Shown: in pieces, positions 52,437-63,745 of the stretch
Position numbering within the stretch: the stretch's first letter is position 1
How the letters are laid out: each line of letters opens with the position of its first letter
Source of the DNA: Thiothrix lacustris DSM 21227
GTDB taxonomy: Bacteria > Pseudomonadota > Gammaproteobacteria > Thiotrichales > Thiotrichaceae
Direction of reading: 5' to 3'
DNA length: 64,000 bases
Assembly: GCF_000621325.1 (NCBI RefSeq)
Contig: NZ_JHYQ01000006.1
Location: 112,270-176,269 of the forward strand
Notes under the pieces: model-generated
Seen by the model: only the letters and a program-made list of their open reading frames with translations
Told to the model about the DNA's origin: nothing
The model's database searches: none
Translations under genes and position numbers: made by a program

Positions 52437-54866
52437 ATGACTGAAAGTGCTTTTCAGGTGGCGGCGGGCGGGTGCTTTCATTGTGGGCAACCCGTTCCGG
52501 TAGGAGCGCTTTATCCTGTCAGTATTGATGGGTATACCCATGAGATGTGCTGTACCGGTTGCCAAGCAGTGGCAATGGCCATCGTCGATAATAATCTGAC
52601 GGATTATTACCGCTTCCGCACCGAAATCGGCGACAAGCCGGATGACTTAGTGCCGGAAGCCTTGCGCCAGTTACAGGTATACGATGCCCCAGAGTTGCAA
52701 AAGTCGTTTGTACGTGACACCGGCGGCAATATCTGTGAGGCCTCGCTGATTCTTGAGGGCATTGTTTGTGCCGCTTGTGTCTGGCTGAATGAGCACCACG
52801 TCAAGCAACTCGACGGGGTGCTGGATTTTCGCATCAATTATTCCACCCATCGCGCTACCCTGAAATGGGACAATGAACGCCTGCTGCTCAGTACGGTGTT
52901 GCAGGCCATTTCAGAAATTGGTTATCACGCCCACCCGTTTGACCCCGGTCGCCTTGAATCCCTGCAAAAAAAGGAAAAATCCGCAGCCCTGCGGCGTATT
53001 GCTGTGGCGGGTTTGGGGATGATGCAGGTGATGATGATTGCGGTATCGATGTACGTCGGTGCGGTTTCTGACATGGAGACCGGAATGCGTGATTTCCTGC
53101 GCTGGATCAGTTTGATCATGACCACGCCGGTGGTGTTTTACTCGGCGCGGGTCTTTTTTAGCTCTGCCTGGCGGGATCTGCGGCGCGGGCGCTTCGGCAT
53201 GGATGTACCGGTGTCGCTGGCGATTGGGATTGCCTTTAGTGCTAGTGTGTGGGCGACCCTGACGGGTAGTGGTGAAGTTTATTTTGATTCAGTAAGCATG
53301 TTCACCTTTTTCTTGCTGACTGGACGCTATCTGGAAATGGCTGCGCGTCACAAGGCTGGACAGGTAGCCGAAGAGTTGGTGCGGCTGATGCCCGCCACGG
53401 CGACGCGCTTGCGTGAGGGTGAACAGGAAGTGGTTCCCGTCAGCCAGCTTGAGCTGGGTGACCACCTGCTGGTTAAGCCGGGTGAAGTGGTTCCGGCGGA
53501 TGGCACGGTGCTTGAAGGCATGAGCAGTACCAACGAATCCCTGCTGACGGGCGAAAGCTTGCCTTGTCACAAACAGCAGGGTGATTCCCTAGTAGGCGGT
53601 ACGTTAAATATTGAAAGCCCGCTAACCATGCAGGTGGAAAAAGTCGGCGACAGCACTGTGTTGGCTGCCATCATCCGTTTGCTGGAGCGGGCGCAGGCCG
53701 AGAAACCCGAGCTGGCACGGTTAGCAGAAAAAGTGGCCTCACGCTTTGTGCCGATTATTTTAGTGATTGCAGTGAGCGTTTTTGCGTGGTGGTATCAGCA
53801 TGAGCCTTCGCAAGCCTTCTGGATTGCGCTGTCCGTATTGGTGGTGACATGCCCGTGTGCATTTTCGTTAGCTACGCCCGCCGCGTTGACGGCAGCAACA
53901 GGCTTGTTGACTTCCAAAGGGGTGTTGACCACCCGAGGCCATGCGCTGGAAACACTGGCACGCATTAACCACATTATTTTTGATAAGACGGGAACCCTGT
54001 CGCACGGTCATCTGGAAGTCGTGGATATTCAGGTGTTGGGTGCAATGCCGAAAGATTTCTGCGAGCAGGTGGCGGCGGGGCTGGAAACGGCCTCGGAACA
54101 TCCGGTTGCTCATGCCATTATGCGTTTGAGTGCTAGCCCGTTGCGTTGCAGTGACCTGAGTTCAGAATCAGGGCGCGGTGTGAAAGGTGTCTATCAGCAA
54201 AAATCTTACCGGATAGGGACATTAGCATTCGTGCGCGAACTGACCGGGAGTGATGTACCGCCCGGTATTTTACCTTCTGCGGGGTATTCACAGGTCTTTC
54301 TGGGGTCGGAGGATGGCTGGTTGGCTGTCATCAGCCTCGCAGATCAGTTGCGTGCTGAAGCGGCTGAAATGGTCACTATGTTGCAAGCCTTGGGTGTGGA
54401 AGTGACCTTGTTAAGTGGTGATTCACCGCATGTGGTGGCCACCGTGGCGAAGCAATTAGGCATTACTCATGCGCTTGGTGGCCAACTGCCTGATGATAAA
54501 CTGGCGCATTTACGCGATTTACAGGCGCAGGGCAAGGTCGTCGCGATGGTGGGTGATGGCGTGAATGATGCGCCTGTGCTGGCGGGGGCGCAGGTATCCA
54601 TTGCGATGGGGAGTGGTTCGCAATTGGCACAAGCCAGCGCTGACATGGTGCTGTTGTCAGAAAACTTGCAGCAACTGCCTTTTGCTATCCGTACTGCTCG
54701 GCGGATGCAAATCATTATCAAACAAAACTTTCTCTGGACTATAGTCTATAATTTGATCGCTATTCCTTTGGCGGCTACCGGACTAATTGCACCCTGGATG
54801 GCGGCTATCGGTATGTCAGCTAGTTCTTTGGTTGTTGTGCTGAATGCATTGCGTCTGAAAAATTAA
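52437..54866 (+). CDS. ccoI: Copper-translocating P-type ATPase CcoI
   Basis: An 809-residue P1B ATPase supplying copper to cbb3 oxidase. An N-terminal cysteine motif (CFHCGQPVP) and CCTGCQAVAMAIV, a heavy-metal domain with CAACVW, eight membrane helices, the transport motif CPCAFSLATPAA, the phosphorylated Asp in FDKTGTLSHG, ATP-binding SEHPVAHAI and the hinge MVGDGVNDAPVL. It is the FixI/CcoI subtype by context. Confidence 0.95.
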   Translation: MTESAFQVAAGGCFHCGQPVPVGALYPVSIDGYTHEMCCTGCQAVAMAIVDNNLTDYYRFRTEIGDKPDDLVPEALRQLQVYDAPELQKSFVRDTGGNICEASLILEGIVCAACVWLNEHHVKQLDGVLDFRINYSTHRATLKWDNERLLLSTVLQAISEIGYHAHPFDPGRLESLQKKEKSAALRRIAVAGLGMMQVMMIAVSMYVGAVSDMETGMRDFLRWISLIMTTPVVFYSARVFFSSAWRDLRRGRFGMDVPVSLAIGIAFSASVWATLTGSGEVYFDSVSMFTFFLLTGRYLEMAARHKAGQVAEELVRLMPATATRLREGEQEVVPVSQLELGDHLLVKPGEVVPADGTVLEGMSSTNESLLTGESLPCHKQQGDSLVGGTLNIESPLTMQVEKVGDSTVLAAIIRLLERAQAEKPELARLAEKVASRFVPIILVIAVSVFAWWYQHEPSQAFWIALSVLVVTCPCAFSLATPAALTAATGLLTSKGVLTTRGHALETLARINHIIFDKTGTLSHGHLEVVDIQVLGAMPKDFCEQVAAGLETASEHPVAHAIMRLSASPLRCSDLSSESGRGVKGVYQQKSYRIGTLAFVRELTGSDVPPGILPSAGYSQVFLGSEDGWLAVISLADQLRAEAAEMVTMLQALGVEVTLLSGDSPHVVATVAKQLGITHALGGQLPDDKLAHLRDLQAQGKVVAMVGDGVNDAPVLAGAQVSIAMGSGSQLAQASADMVLLSENLQQLPFAIRTARRMQIIIKQNFLWTIVYNLIAIPLAATGLIAPWMAAIGMSASSLVVVLNALRLKN

Positions 54867-54909
54867 CTATTTGGGTCTATAATGTCTGATTTGGTCGGGA
54901 TATAACATA

Positions 54910-55113
54910 ATGGATGCCTTGTACCTGTTGATTCCTATTGCGTTGGGTGTGATGGTTGTAGTGGTGATAGCTTTCATCTACACAGTCAAAAGCGGGCAAT
55001 ATGATGATTTAGAGGGGCCAGCGCACCGTATCTTGATGGATGATGACGATCCACGTATCCCAGGAAACCAGAAACCGCTAGTAGCAGAGGAAAAAGAGAG
55101 TCAGCGTGATTAA
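54910..55113 (+). CDS. ccoS: Cbb3 oxidase maturation protein CcoS
   Basis: 67 residues: one membrane helix (about 4-25, [20 protein letters not shown]) then the FixS motif [20 protein letters not shown]. It is needed for cofactor insertion in cbb3 oxidase. Last gene of ccoGHIS; the oxidase genes ccoNOP are not in the window. Confidence 0.93.
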   Translation: MDALYLLIPIALGVMVVVVIAFIYTVKSGQYDDLEGPAHRILMDDDDPRIPGNQKPLVAEEKESQRD

Positions 55114-55390
55114 TAAATAGAGGCATGCCGTTTATCGCCCCGTGCTCTACCTCCCATCATATTACTCACGTATTATTCACGAAGCTGAACATATCATTAA
55201 CCATAATGCGAAAATTGTTCTATGCTATCTATAACAAATTCCTCTGGTGAAAATTAGTGGGTTTTTAGATATATTTTTTTAATCATTGATCAGTAGTAAA
55301 TATCCGGGAATGGATTGCCGGAACAGGGATGGCAAGGATGGGTTCCCTGTGGGGTTTGCTAGGACTGGTAATAGGAGAATAGGTAATCAT

Positions 55391-56299
55391 ATGGCTGATA
55401 GAAGATTACAGGTCTTTCATGCGGTGGCTCGCTTATTGAGCTTCACCAAGGCAGCAGAAGTGCTGCATATGACGCAACCGGCGGTCACATTCCAGATCCG
55501 TCAGTTGGAAGACCAGTTTGATACCCGTCTGTTTGACCGGACGCATAACCGCGTTTCCCTCACAGAAGCTGGGAAGATCACTTTCGAGTATTCCGAGCGT
55601 ATTTTCGAGCAATACAGCGAGATGGAAAATGCCATCCGTGAAATGACTAACGACATCAGTGGTTCTTTAACTATTGGCGCGAGTACTACCATTTCCGAAT
55701 ACATGTTGCCGTCCCTTTTAGGTGAATTTAACTCCAAAAACCCTGATGTTAGACTGCGCCTGCGCGTGTCCAACACTGAGGGCATTGTGTCCATGGTAGA
55801 AAACAACGTCATTGATTTGGGTGTTGTCGAGGGCATGGTCAACAATAAAAACCTGCTGGTGGAAGTTTGCCGTCAGGATGAATTGGTATTGATTGTGCCG
55901 CCTACCCATGCGTTGGCAAGCAAGTCAGCCATTAAAATGAAAGACGTACTGGAATACCCTTTTATCTGCCGTGAAGAAGGCTCAGGTACACGTGAAGTGG
56001 TCTTGGACTATTTGTACGCGCTGGGTATGGACAAACATGCAATGAATGCCTGTTTGGAACTGGGTAGCCCAGAAGCTGTTAAAGGTGCCGTTGAAGCTGG
56101 TATGGGTGTCTCCATCGTTTCTAGTGCCAGTATCGGTAAAGAGTTACGCCTTGGCTCATTGGTTGCTATTCCATTAGATCCACCCCTGACCCGTGACTTC
56201 TCTTTCGTGCGCCAGCGCCAAAAGTTCAAAGTCCGTGCGATGGAAGAACTGCTGGAGTTTGCCCGCAGCTATTGCGAAAACCTCAAAAAGCAGAAATAA
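55391..56299 (+). CDS. LysR-family transcriptional regulator
   Basis: 302 residues. The N-terminal helix-turn-helix is LLSFTKAAEVLHMTQPAVTF with QIRQLEDQFDTRLFDRTHNR; the periplasmic-binding-like effector domain starts near residue 90 (GSLTIGASTTISEYMLPSLL). It resembles the selenium-metabolism-associated LysR group, but no selenium gene is near, so the target is open. The ATG at 55391 has AGG at a normal distance; an in-frame ATG at 55286 would add 35 unrelated residues. No divergent partner gene is present; the nearest upstream gene is ccoS. Confidence 0.9.
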   Translation: MADRRLQVFHAVARLLSFTKAAEVLHMTQPAVTFQIRQLEDQFDTRLFDRTHNRVSLTEAGKITFEYSERIFEQYSEMENAIREMTNDISGSLTIGASTTISEYMLPSLLGEFNSKNPDVRLRLRVSNTEGIVSMVENNVIDLGVVEGMVNNKNLLVEVCRQDELVLIVPPTHALASKSAIKMKDVLEYPFICREEGSGTREVVLDYLYALGMDKHAMNACLELGSPEAVKGAVEAGMGVSIVSSASIGKELRLGSLVAIPLDPPLTRDFSFVRQRQKFKVRAMEELLEFARSYCENLKKQK

Positions 56300-56340
56300 A
56301 ATCCGCTGCGGGTACAGCTCATGTTGCTGTACCCCGGATT
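56300..56340 (+). terminator. Terminator after the LysR gene
   Basis: A two-part hairpin: AATCCG/CGGATT outer arms and GGGTACAGC (56310-56318)/GCTGTACCC (56326-56334) inner arms with a 7-base loop, followed by ATTT. It directly follows the stop codon. The T tail is short. Confidence 0.6.
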
Positions 56341-56365
56341 ATTTGCATCACACAGGATATTTCCC

Positions 56366-56764
56366 ATGTTACCCGGTATGCCACAATCCAACGGCTCTGC
56401 CGAAGAAAAGCGTCTTCGCAAGCTATACCGCGACATGAGTTCACAAGATCAGGCAACCCTGATGCGCTTTGCTGAGTTTTTGGCAGGCTCGCCGACGCTT
56501 GATGCTGAACCCATGACTGAATTCCCCACCCCCGAAAACATTCCGCGCCCCGAACAGGAAAGTGTGGTCAAGGCGATTAAACGTCTGACAGCGACTTATC
56601 CAATGGTTCCGCGTGAACGTTTACTCAATGAAACCTCCAGCCTCATGACAGCGCATGTGATTCACGGCAAGTCAGCCCCGGTGGTGATTGAAGAGCTTGA
56701 ACTGATGTTTGCACAGCATTACACCACGCTGAAAGCTGAGTTCGAGAAAGAAACCCCTCCCGCT

Positions 56765-56773
<9 letters not shown>
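56366..56773 (+). CDS. Conserved-looking hypothetical protein
   Basis: A 135-residue soluble, helix-rich protein I cannot name. It has a charged start ([20 protein letters not shown]), a proline-rich linker ([14 protein letters not shown]) and a helical C-terminal domain ([40 protein letters not shown]). AGGA lies 9 bases before the ATG at 56366; an upstream in-frame ATG at 56321 lies inside the terminator hairpin. It converges on uvrB and overlaps it by 9 bases. Confidence 0.75.
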
Positions 56774-58785
<2,012 letters not shown>

Positions 58786-58789
<4 letters not shown>

Positions 58790-59379
58790 GTCAGGATGCC
58801 TGTGCGGATGGTTTGCAATAATTGCGGGGCGTATTCGGGCAGTGGGCGTTCGATCATGCCGTCCAGCCGTAACTGGATCATACGGATAGCTCCGCCAAAC
58901 AGGCTGGCGGTCACTACCCACGGGTCAAGTGCGCCAAAATCACCCGTAGTGATGCCTTGCTGCACAATCTGGCGAACCTTGATGAAGGGGGCGGAATGAC
59001 AGGCCAGCGGCTGTTGTGGGATGAATTCGGTGTGTTTTGCGTGGAAGGCAAACGCGATGATATTGCGGTGGGTTTCCGTATAGCCAAATAATTGATTGAT
59101 AATGGCTTCGCATTGCTGCCAGGGGGTTGGGTATTCCAGTATGACCGCATCCACCAACTCATCGATTTCATTGAAAATGTGTTTGTAAAGCGCTTGTGCC
59201 ACGCCTTCCTTGCCGCCGAAGTGGTTGTAAATCGAGCCGATGCTGACTTGCGCCCGCTTTTGTATTTCGTGGATGGAGACGTTGTGGTAGCCATTTTCCA
59301 CAAACAGATCCAGCGCTGCGGCCAGAATACGGCAGTCAATGGGTTCGGGGCTGGACACACATTTTCTCAAATACGGCAT
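58786..59379 (-). CDS. TetR-family repressor
   Basis: 197 residues. The N-terminal helix-turn-helix ([20 protein letters not shown], then [20 protein letters not shown]) is typical of TetR; the C-terminal ligand domain is about 140 residues. It diverges from frmA-frmB, whose promoter carries a palindrome in the spacer, so it probably represses those genes and responds to formaldehyde or its glutathione adduct. It is translationally coupled to uvrB. I prefer the ATG at 59379; one at 59436 would put the start codon inside the palindrome. No strong ribosome site is seen for either. Confidence 0.88.
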
Positions 59380-59415
59380 AAGGTCAAGCCTAGCTAATAC
59401 CCCAGTAAATAGCAA

Positions 59416-59444
59416 TTGACAGAAATGAACATTCATTCTATTTT
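59416..59444 (+). promoter_or_regulatory. frmA promoter with TetR-type operator in its spacer
   Basis: TTGACA (59416-59421) and TATTTT (59439-59444) are 17 bases apart. The spacer holds a perfect palindrome AATGAA-CA-TTCATT (59424-59437). A repressor there would block RNA polymerase. The predicted start is near 59451, 31 bases before the frmA ATG, which has AGAGGAG upstream. Confidence 0.7.
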
Positions 59445-59481
59445 TATTGACAGATCAATATGACACAGAGGAGTTATTTGT

Positions 59482-60591
59482 ATGAAATGCCGTGCAGCCG
59501 TCGCGTGGGAACCTAAAAAACCGTTAGTGATTGAAGAGATCGAAGTCGAAAAACCGCGTGAAGGCGAGGTGTTGCTACGGGTAGTCGCTTCCGGTGTTTG
59601 CCATACTGATGCGTTCACCCTCTCAGGCGATGACCCAGAAGGCGCGTTTCCTTGTGTCCTCGGTCATGAAGGCGGTTGTATCGTCGAGGAATGTGGCCCC
59701 GGCGTGAAAAACCTCAAGCCCGGCGATCACGTTATCCCGCTGTATATTCCCGAATGTGGCGAATGCGAATACTGCCATTCCCCCAAAACCAACCTGTGCC
59801 AATCCATCGCCTCCACGGTATGGACAGGTTACATGCCTGATAATACACGCCGCTTTAGCTGTAACGGTAAGCCGATTTATCACTACATGGGCTGTTCCAC
59901 CTTCTCGGAATACACGGTCGTGCCGGAAATTGCCTTGGCGAAAATTAACCCTGCCGCGCCGCTGGACAAGGTTTGTTTGCTTGGTTGTGGCGTGACCACG
60001 GGGATTGGTGCGGTGCTGAATACGGCCAAAGTTGAACCGGGTTCCACGGTTGCCGTTTTCGGTTTAGGTGGCATCGGTTTATCGTGCATTCAGGGCGCGG
60101 TGATGGCAAAAGCTGGGCGTATTCTTGCTATCGACATTAATCCCAGCAAATGGGAAATGGCGAAAGCGCTGGGTGCAACTGATTTTATCAACCCTAAAAA
60201 CATCAACGGTTCCATCAGCGAATACATCAAAGAAATTACCAATGGCGGAGTCGACTATTCCTTCGAGTGCATCGGTAACGTTCACGTGATGCGTGATGCG
60301 CTGGAATGCACCCACATGGGCTGGGGTGTTTCCACCGTGATTGGTGTAGCAGGTGCTGGTCAGGAAATTGCCACTCGCCCGTTCAATCTGGTGGTCGGGC
60401 GTACTTGGAAAGGCTCAGCGTTTGGCGGCGTGAAAGGTCGTACCGAGTTGCCGGGCTACGTTGAGCGTTACCTGAGCGGCGAAATCGAGCTGGATAGCAT
60501 GGTCACGCACACCATGCCACTGGACGACATCAACCGTGCATTTGACTTGATGCACAGCGGCGAAAGCATCCGTTCCGTCATCATTTTCTAA
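59482..60591 (+). CDS. frmA: S-(hydroxymethyl)glutathione dehydrogenase (class III ADH)
   Basis: A 369-residue zinc alcohol dehydrogenase that oxidises the formaldehyde-glutathione adduct to S-formylglutathione with NAD. Catalytic zinc ligands in [13 protein letters not shown] and [11 protein letters not shown]; structural zinc cysteines in [18 protein letters not shown] site [12 protein letters not shown]. It is followed after 10 bases by the hydrolase for its product. Confidence 0.96.
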   Translation: MKCRAAVAWEPKKPLVIEEIEVEKPREGEVLLRVVASGVCHTDAFTLSGDDPEGAFPCVLGHEGGCIVEECGPGVKNLKPGDHVIPLYIPECGECEYCHSPKTNLCQSIASTVWTGYMPDNTRRFSCNGKPIYHYMGCSTFSEYTVVPEIALAKINPAAPLDKVCLLGCGVTTGIGAVLNTAKVEPGSTVAVFGLGGIGLSCIQGAVMAKAGRILAIDINPSKWEMAKALGATDFINPKNINGSISEYIKEITNGGVDYSFECIGNVHVMRDALECTHMGWGVSTVIGVAGAGQEIATRPFNLVVGRTWKGSAFGGVKGRTELPGYVERYLSGEIELDSMVTHTMPLDDINRAFDLMHSGESIRSVIIF

Positions 60592-60601
60592 AGGGGGGCG
60601 C

Positions 60602-61438
60602 ATGACGCTGATTGAAAGCATCAAGGAGTTTGGCGGCTATCTTAACCGCTATACTCATTATTCGGTGGCTTGCCATTGCCCGATGACTTTTTCGGTGTAT
60701 TTGCCGCCACAGGCAGCGCATGGCAGTGTGCCTGCCTTGTACTGGCTGTCGGGGTTGACCTGTACTGATGATAATTTTCGTGTCAAGGCCGGGGCGCAAC
60801 GTTACGCCGCCGAGCAGGGTATCGCGCTGATTATTCCTGACACTAGCCCGCGTGGTGAAGGCGTGCCAGATGTGCCGGAACGTTACGATCTGGGGCAGGG
60901 CGCGGGGTTTTACGTCAATGCTATCCGGCCGCCGTGGGATGAGCATTTCCGCATGTACGATTACGTGGTGGAGGAACTGCCGCATTTGGTGGAAATGAAT
61001 TTGCCGCTGCTACCGGGGGTGAAATCCATCAGCGGGCATTCGATGGGGGGGCATGGTGCTTTGATTGCGGCGCTGAAAAATCCCGGCGCTTACCGTTCGG
61101 TATCAGCATTCTCACCGATTTGTCATCCGCTCAAGGGTGAGTGGGGTAAGGGGTGTTTTACGGCCTATTTGGGCGGCAATACTGCACAGTGGGCAGCGTA
61201 TGATGCCACCTGCTTGGTACAGTCGGGGGCTTCCATGCCCGAAATCCTGATTGACCAAGGGACTGCGGATGAGTTTCTCGCGGCTGGGCAGTTGTTACCA
61301 GAAGCTTTTCAAGCAGCCTGCCTACAAGCCGAACAGCCCTTGTCATTGCGGATGCAGGAAGGCTATGACCACAGCTACCATTTCATCGCCACCTTTATCG
61401 GCGAACACATCACTTGGCACGCCGGTGCCTTGAGGTAG
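60602..61438 (+). CDS. frmB: S-formylglutathione hydrolase
   Basis: A 278-residue serine esterase releasing formate and glutathione. The nucleophile is in SGHSMGGHGAL; the acid and base are in LIDQGTADEFL and YDHSYHFIATFIGEH. With frmA it completes the glutathione route of formaldehyde oxidation. It converges on queE with 7 bases between stop codons. Confidence 0.95.
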   Translation: MTLIESIKEFGGYLNRYTHYSVACHCPMTFSVYLPPQAAHGSVPALYWLSGLTCTDDNFRVKAGAQRYAAEQGIALIIPDTSPRGEGVPDVPERYDLGQGAGFYVNAIRPPWDEHFRMYDYVVEELPHLVEMNLPLLPGVKSISGHSMGGHGALIAALKNPGAYRSVSAFSPICHPLKGEWGKGCFTAYLGGNTAQWAAYDATCLVQSGASMPEILIDQGTADEFLAAGQLLPEAFQAACLQAEQPLSLRMQEGYDHSYHFIATFIGEHITWHAGALR

Positions 61439-61445
61439 GGGATAC

Positions 61446-62087
61446 TTACGGAATCCCCAGCAATTTATGGGTTTGCACACTCAGCTTCCACTGCGGGTGT
61501 TGCATACAATAGGCAATCGCCGCTTTGGTATTTTTTGCCTGTTCTGCCCCATCCAACGCTTGCAGGTAGAAATGCTGGAAATCCAGCCCTGCAAAGCGTT
61601 CGGGCATAGCCAAGGGCTGCGGGTACACTAGTTTCAGTTCATTGCCATGTGTGAGCACTAATTCGCTGTCGGCTTTGGGGCTGACGCATAGCCAGTCGAT
61701 GCCTGCGGGGGCGGGTTTGGTGCCGTTGGTTTCTACCGCAATCTCGAAGTTTTCTTTGTGTAATGCGTCGATCAGGGCTTTATCCAGTTGCAGCAAGGGT
61801 TCGCCGCCGGTGAAGACGATGAAGCGATTCATATCCTGTTTCACGCCGATCCACCATTCGCGGGTGATGACTTCCACCAAGGCTTGCGCGGTGCGGAATT
61901 TGCCGCCGTTGATGCCATCCACCCCGACGAAATCGGTGTCGCAGAAATGGCAGACGGCTTTGGTGCGGTCTGCTTCCAAACCTGACCATAAATTGCAGCC
62001 TGCAAAACGGCAGAACAGGGCAGGGCGACCGGCGTGGAAGCCTTCGCCTTGCAGGGTGTAGAAGATTTCTTTGACGGAATAGGTCAT
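61446..62087 (-). CDS. queE: 7-carboxy-7-deazaguanine synthase
   Basis: A 213-residue radical-SAM enzyme of queuosine synthesis. The cluster-binding cysteines follow the QueE pattern C-x14-C-x2-C, in FAGCNLWSG and VCHFCDTDFVG. FYTLQGEGFHAGRPALFCR and VFTGGEPLLQLD are family motifs. The ATG at 62087 overlaps the stop of the queD-like gene (ATGA); an upstream in-frame start is rejected. Confidence 0.93.
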   Translation of the reverse strand: MTYSVKEIFYTLQGEGFHAGRPALFCRFAGCNLWSGLEADRTKAVCHFCDTDFVGVDGINGGKFRTAQALVEVITREWWIGVKQDMNRFIVFTGGEPLLQLDKALIDALHKENFEIAVETNGTKPAPAGIDWLCVSPKADSELVLTHGNELKLVYPQPLAMPERFAGLDFQHFYLQALDGAEQAKNTKAAIAYCMQHPQWKLSVQTHKLLGIP

Positions 62088-63172
62088 ACAGGCAACCCCG
62101 GTTCGTGTTCGCCCCATGAGAGCACTACGCCGCAGCCCGGCGTTTCGTACAGGTCGATGCGGTCAAGTTGTGGCAAGCCAGGTTCGGCTTGGCTGCGTAT
62201 CCAGCGGGCAATGCTGGCGGCGTCGGGTTCGTCTAGCCCCGGCAATTCGTTGAGGTTGTGGTGGTCGAGCTGTTGGTAAATCGGCTTGAATTGCGACTTT
62301 ACGTCACCGTAATCGACTGTCCAGCCCATCACGGTGTCGAGCGCGGCGGTGAGGTGCAGGCGCAGCAGGTAGCTGTGCCCGTGCAGGCGGCGCACGCTGT
62401 CATTGGGGGCGGCACGGGTCAGCGTCAGGGCACTTTCAAAGCGTTGGTCTTTCCAGATGCGGTAATGTTGCCCGTCGTAGTGGCAGCCTGCGGTGACGGT
62501 TTCGTACACACTGACCCATGAGAGCGCGTCGAGTTCGGGCTTGAGGCGTTCCCACAGCCATGCGGCGAGCATTTCACTGGTGGGGTTTTCCAGACCGGGA
62601 ATGTCGTTGAGGCAGTGGTGGTGCAATTGCTCATGCAACGGTTGCCAGACGGCTTCGAGACGGTCGAAGTCCACGCCCATGTCTTGCGCTTGCAGGTTTT
62701 GGTTGGCGTGCAGGATGACTTCAAAGCCGTGGCCGTGCATCCGCCCGCATTGGTGGCCGGGGGCGACATTGGGCAAGCGGTGCGCGGCTTCAAAGCGGAA
62801 ACGTCGCCAGATGTGGGCGTTGTCAGCAAGGTCGAGGTCTGCGCCTTGGTGCAAGGTGCTTTGCACGCCGACTGAAGCAACGCTGGGCAGGGCGAGGCGG
62901 GCGCGAATCCAGCGGGCGAGGTTTTCATCCGTGGGCATCGGCAGGAATTGGTTGAGGTCGTTGTAGTCGAGTGGCGCGACGCAATCCGCCAGTTGTTGGC
63001 GCAAATCAGCGTTCGCCCCGGTGTTGAGGGTGCGGACTTTGGCGAGAAAGCTGTGTCCGTGCAGGCGACGGGCGGGGTGTCCGGCGGAAAGCGGTGATTG
63101 CCCTAAGGCATTTTCGACGCGGCAGGCGGCTTCAAAGGGGGCGGCGGCGACGTAAAACAGGGTTTCGTTCAT
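62084..63172 (-). CDS. queD: Triple-domain QueD-like 6-carboxytetrahydropterin synthase
   Basis: 362 residues made of three tandem QueD/PTPS domains (about 1-118, 121-240, 243-352); normal QueD is one domain of about 120. Each keeps an HGH zinc motif (38-40, 146-148, 264-266). Only domain 2 has the first zinc His (131) and catalytic Cys (142, GHQCGRMHGH), but its Asp-His pair reads His-His (184-185). Domain 3 keeps Asp303-His304 and Glu343 but lacks the Cys and first His. Domain 1 has Cys in place of the first His, no catalytic Cys, and Asp-Tyr. One composite site across domains is likely. It precedes queE, supporting a queuosine role; the product is CPH4. Confidence 0.9.
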   Translation of the reverse strand: MNETLFYVAAAPFEAACRVENALGQSPLSAGHPARRLHGHSFLAKVRTLNTGANADLRQQLADCVAPLDYNDLNQFLPMPTDENLARWIRARLALPSVASVGVQSTLHQGADLDLADNAHIWRRFRFEAAHRLPNVAPGHQCGRMHGHGFEVILHANQNLQAQDMGVDFDRLEAVWQPLHEQLHHHCLNDIPGLENPTSEMLAAWLWERLKPELDALSWVSVYETVTAGCHYDGQHYRIWKDQRFESALTLTRAAPNDSVRRLHGHSYLLRLHLTAALDTVMGWTVDYGDVKSQFKPIYQQLDHHNLNELPGLDEPDAASIARWIRSQAEPGLPQLDRIDLYETPGCGVVLSWGEHEPGLPV

Positions 63173-63485
63173 GGGATAGCGTGGGCTTGCTGGGAATCAA
63201 GCGGGAATTATGGCGTAGGCGGGGGCGTTGCGCTATGTTTTCGGTATACTCGATAGGCTTGCAAAGCTGATCTATCGGCACGGGTGTGCCTGTATGCTGT
63301 AAGAAACCACGCAATGATTTTGCTGGAAGTTTGCGCTTGTGCGGTATCTTAGTCTGTAGCATGACCCCATATTCTGTTGTCACCAATGTCAACTCAACAC
63401 CTATACCCCAGTGCAAAGAGTCCCGCACCTCTTTAGGTATGACAATTTGCCCTTTGCTGGACGGTCTAACAGTTGCCGCCATCAT
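63132..63485 (-). CDS. Orphan AbrB/MazE-type antitoxin-like protein
   Basis: 117 residues. The N-terminal SpoVT-AbrB swapped-hairpin motif is TVRPSSKGQIVIPKEVRDSL, followed by the linker KSLRGFLQHTGTPVPIDQL typical of VapB-like antitoxins. After LCKPIEYTEN the tail turns basic (RPRLRHNSRLIP, LRRRRPL) and runs 41 bases into queD, which suggests loss of the original stop by mutation or frameshift. No toxin gene is adjacent; where one would be expected, queD begins. It may be a remnant. Confidence 0.65.
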   Translation of the reverse strand: MMAATVRPSSKGQIVIPKEVRDSLHWGIGVELTLVTTEYGVMLQTKIPHKRKLPAKSLRGFLQHTGTPVPIDQLCKPIEYTENIAQRPRLRHNSRLIPSKPTLSHERNPVLRRRRPL

Positions 63486-63569
63486 AATCTTGACTCTCGG
63501 TAAGACGATAGGTAAGAACCTTGGTTATGAGGCGGATGGTGTTGAATAACAAGCGTAACGAGGGTGTAG

Positions 63570-63604
63570 AAAAACCCGAATCTGATCATCCTATCCAGAT
63601 CGGG
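63570..63604 (-). terminator. Terminator downstream of the transposase
   Basis: On the minus strand, CCCGATCTG (63604-63596) pairs with CAGATTCGGG (63584-63575), one base bulged, followed at once by TTTTT. It lies about 140 bases past the transposase stop; the gap between (63610-63745) holds no convincing gene. Confidence 0.55.
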
Positions 63605-63745
63605 CAGTCATTTTTTTGAACACCCCATACGGTTGGGGGGCTTTTTCACCATTGCCAACTTCCAGCCTCCCCACACCGACCTGAAAGCTGCCTGATACAG
63701 GCAATACCGTGTGTATTTTCGTGTTTGGCAGCATCATTTCCCCCT

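Noticed and set aside
55114..55390. Riboswitch or small RNA in the ccoS-LysR gap
   Set aside because: Some short dyads are present (for example GGAAC/GTTCC near 55330-55355) but no known fold; left as a leader region.
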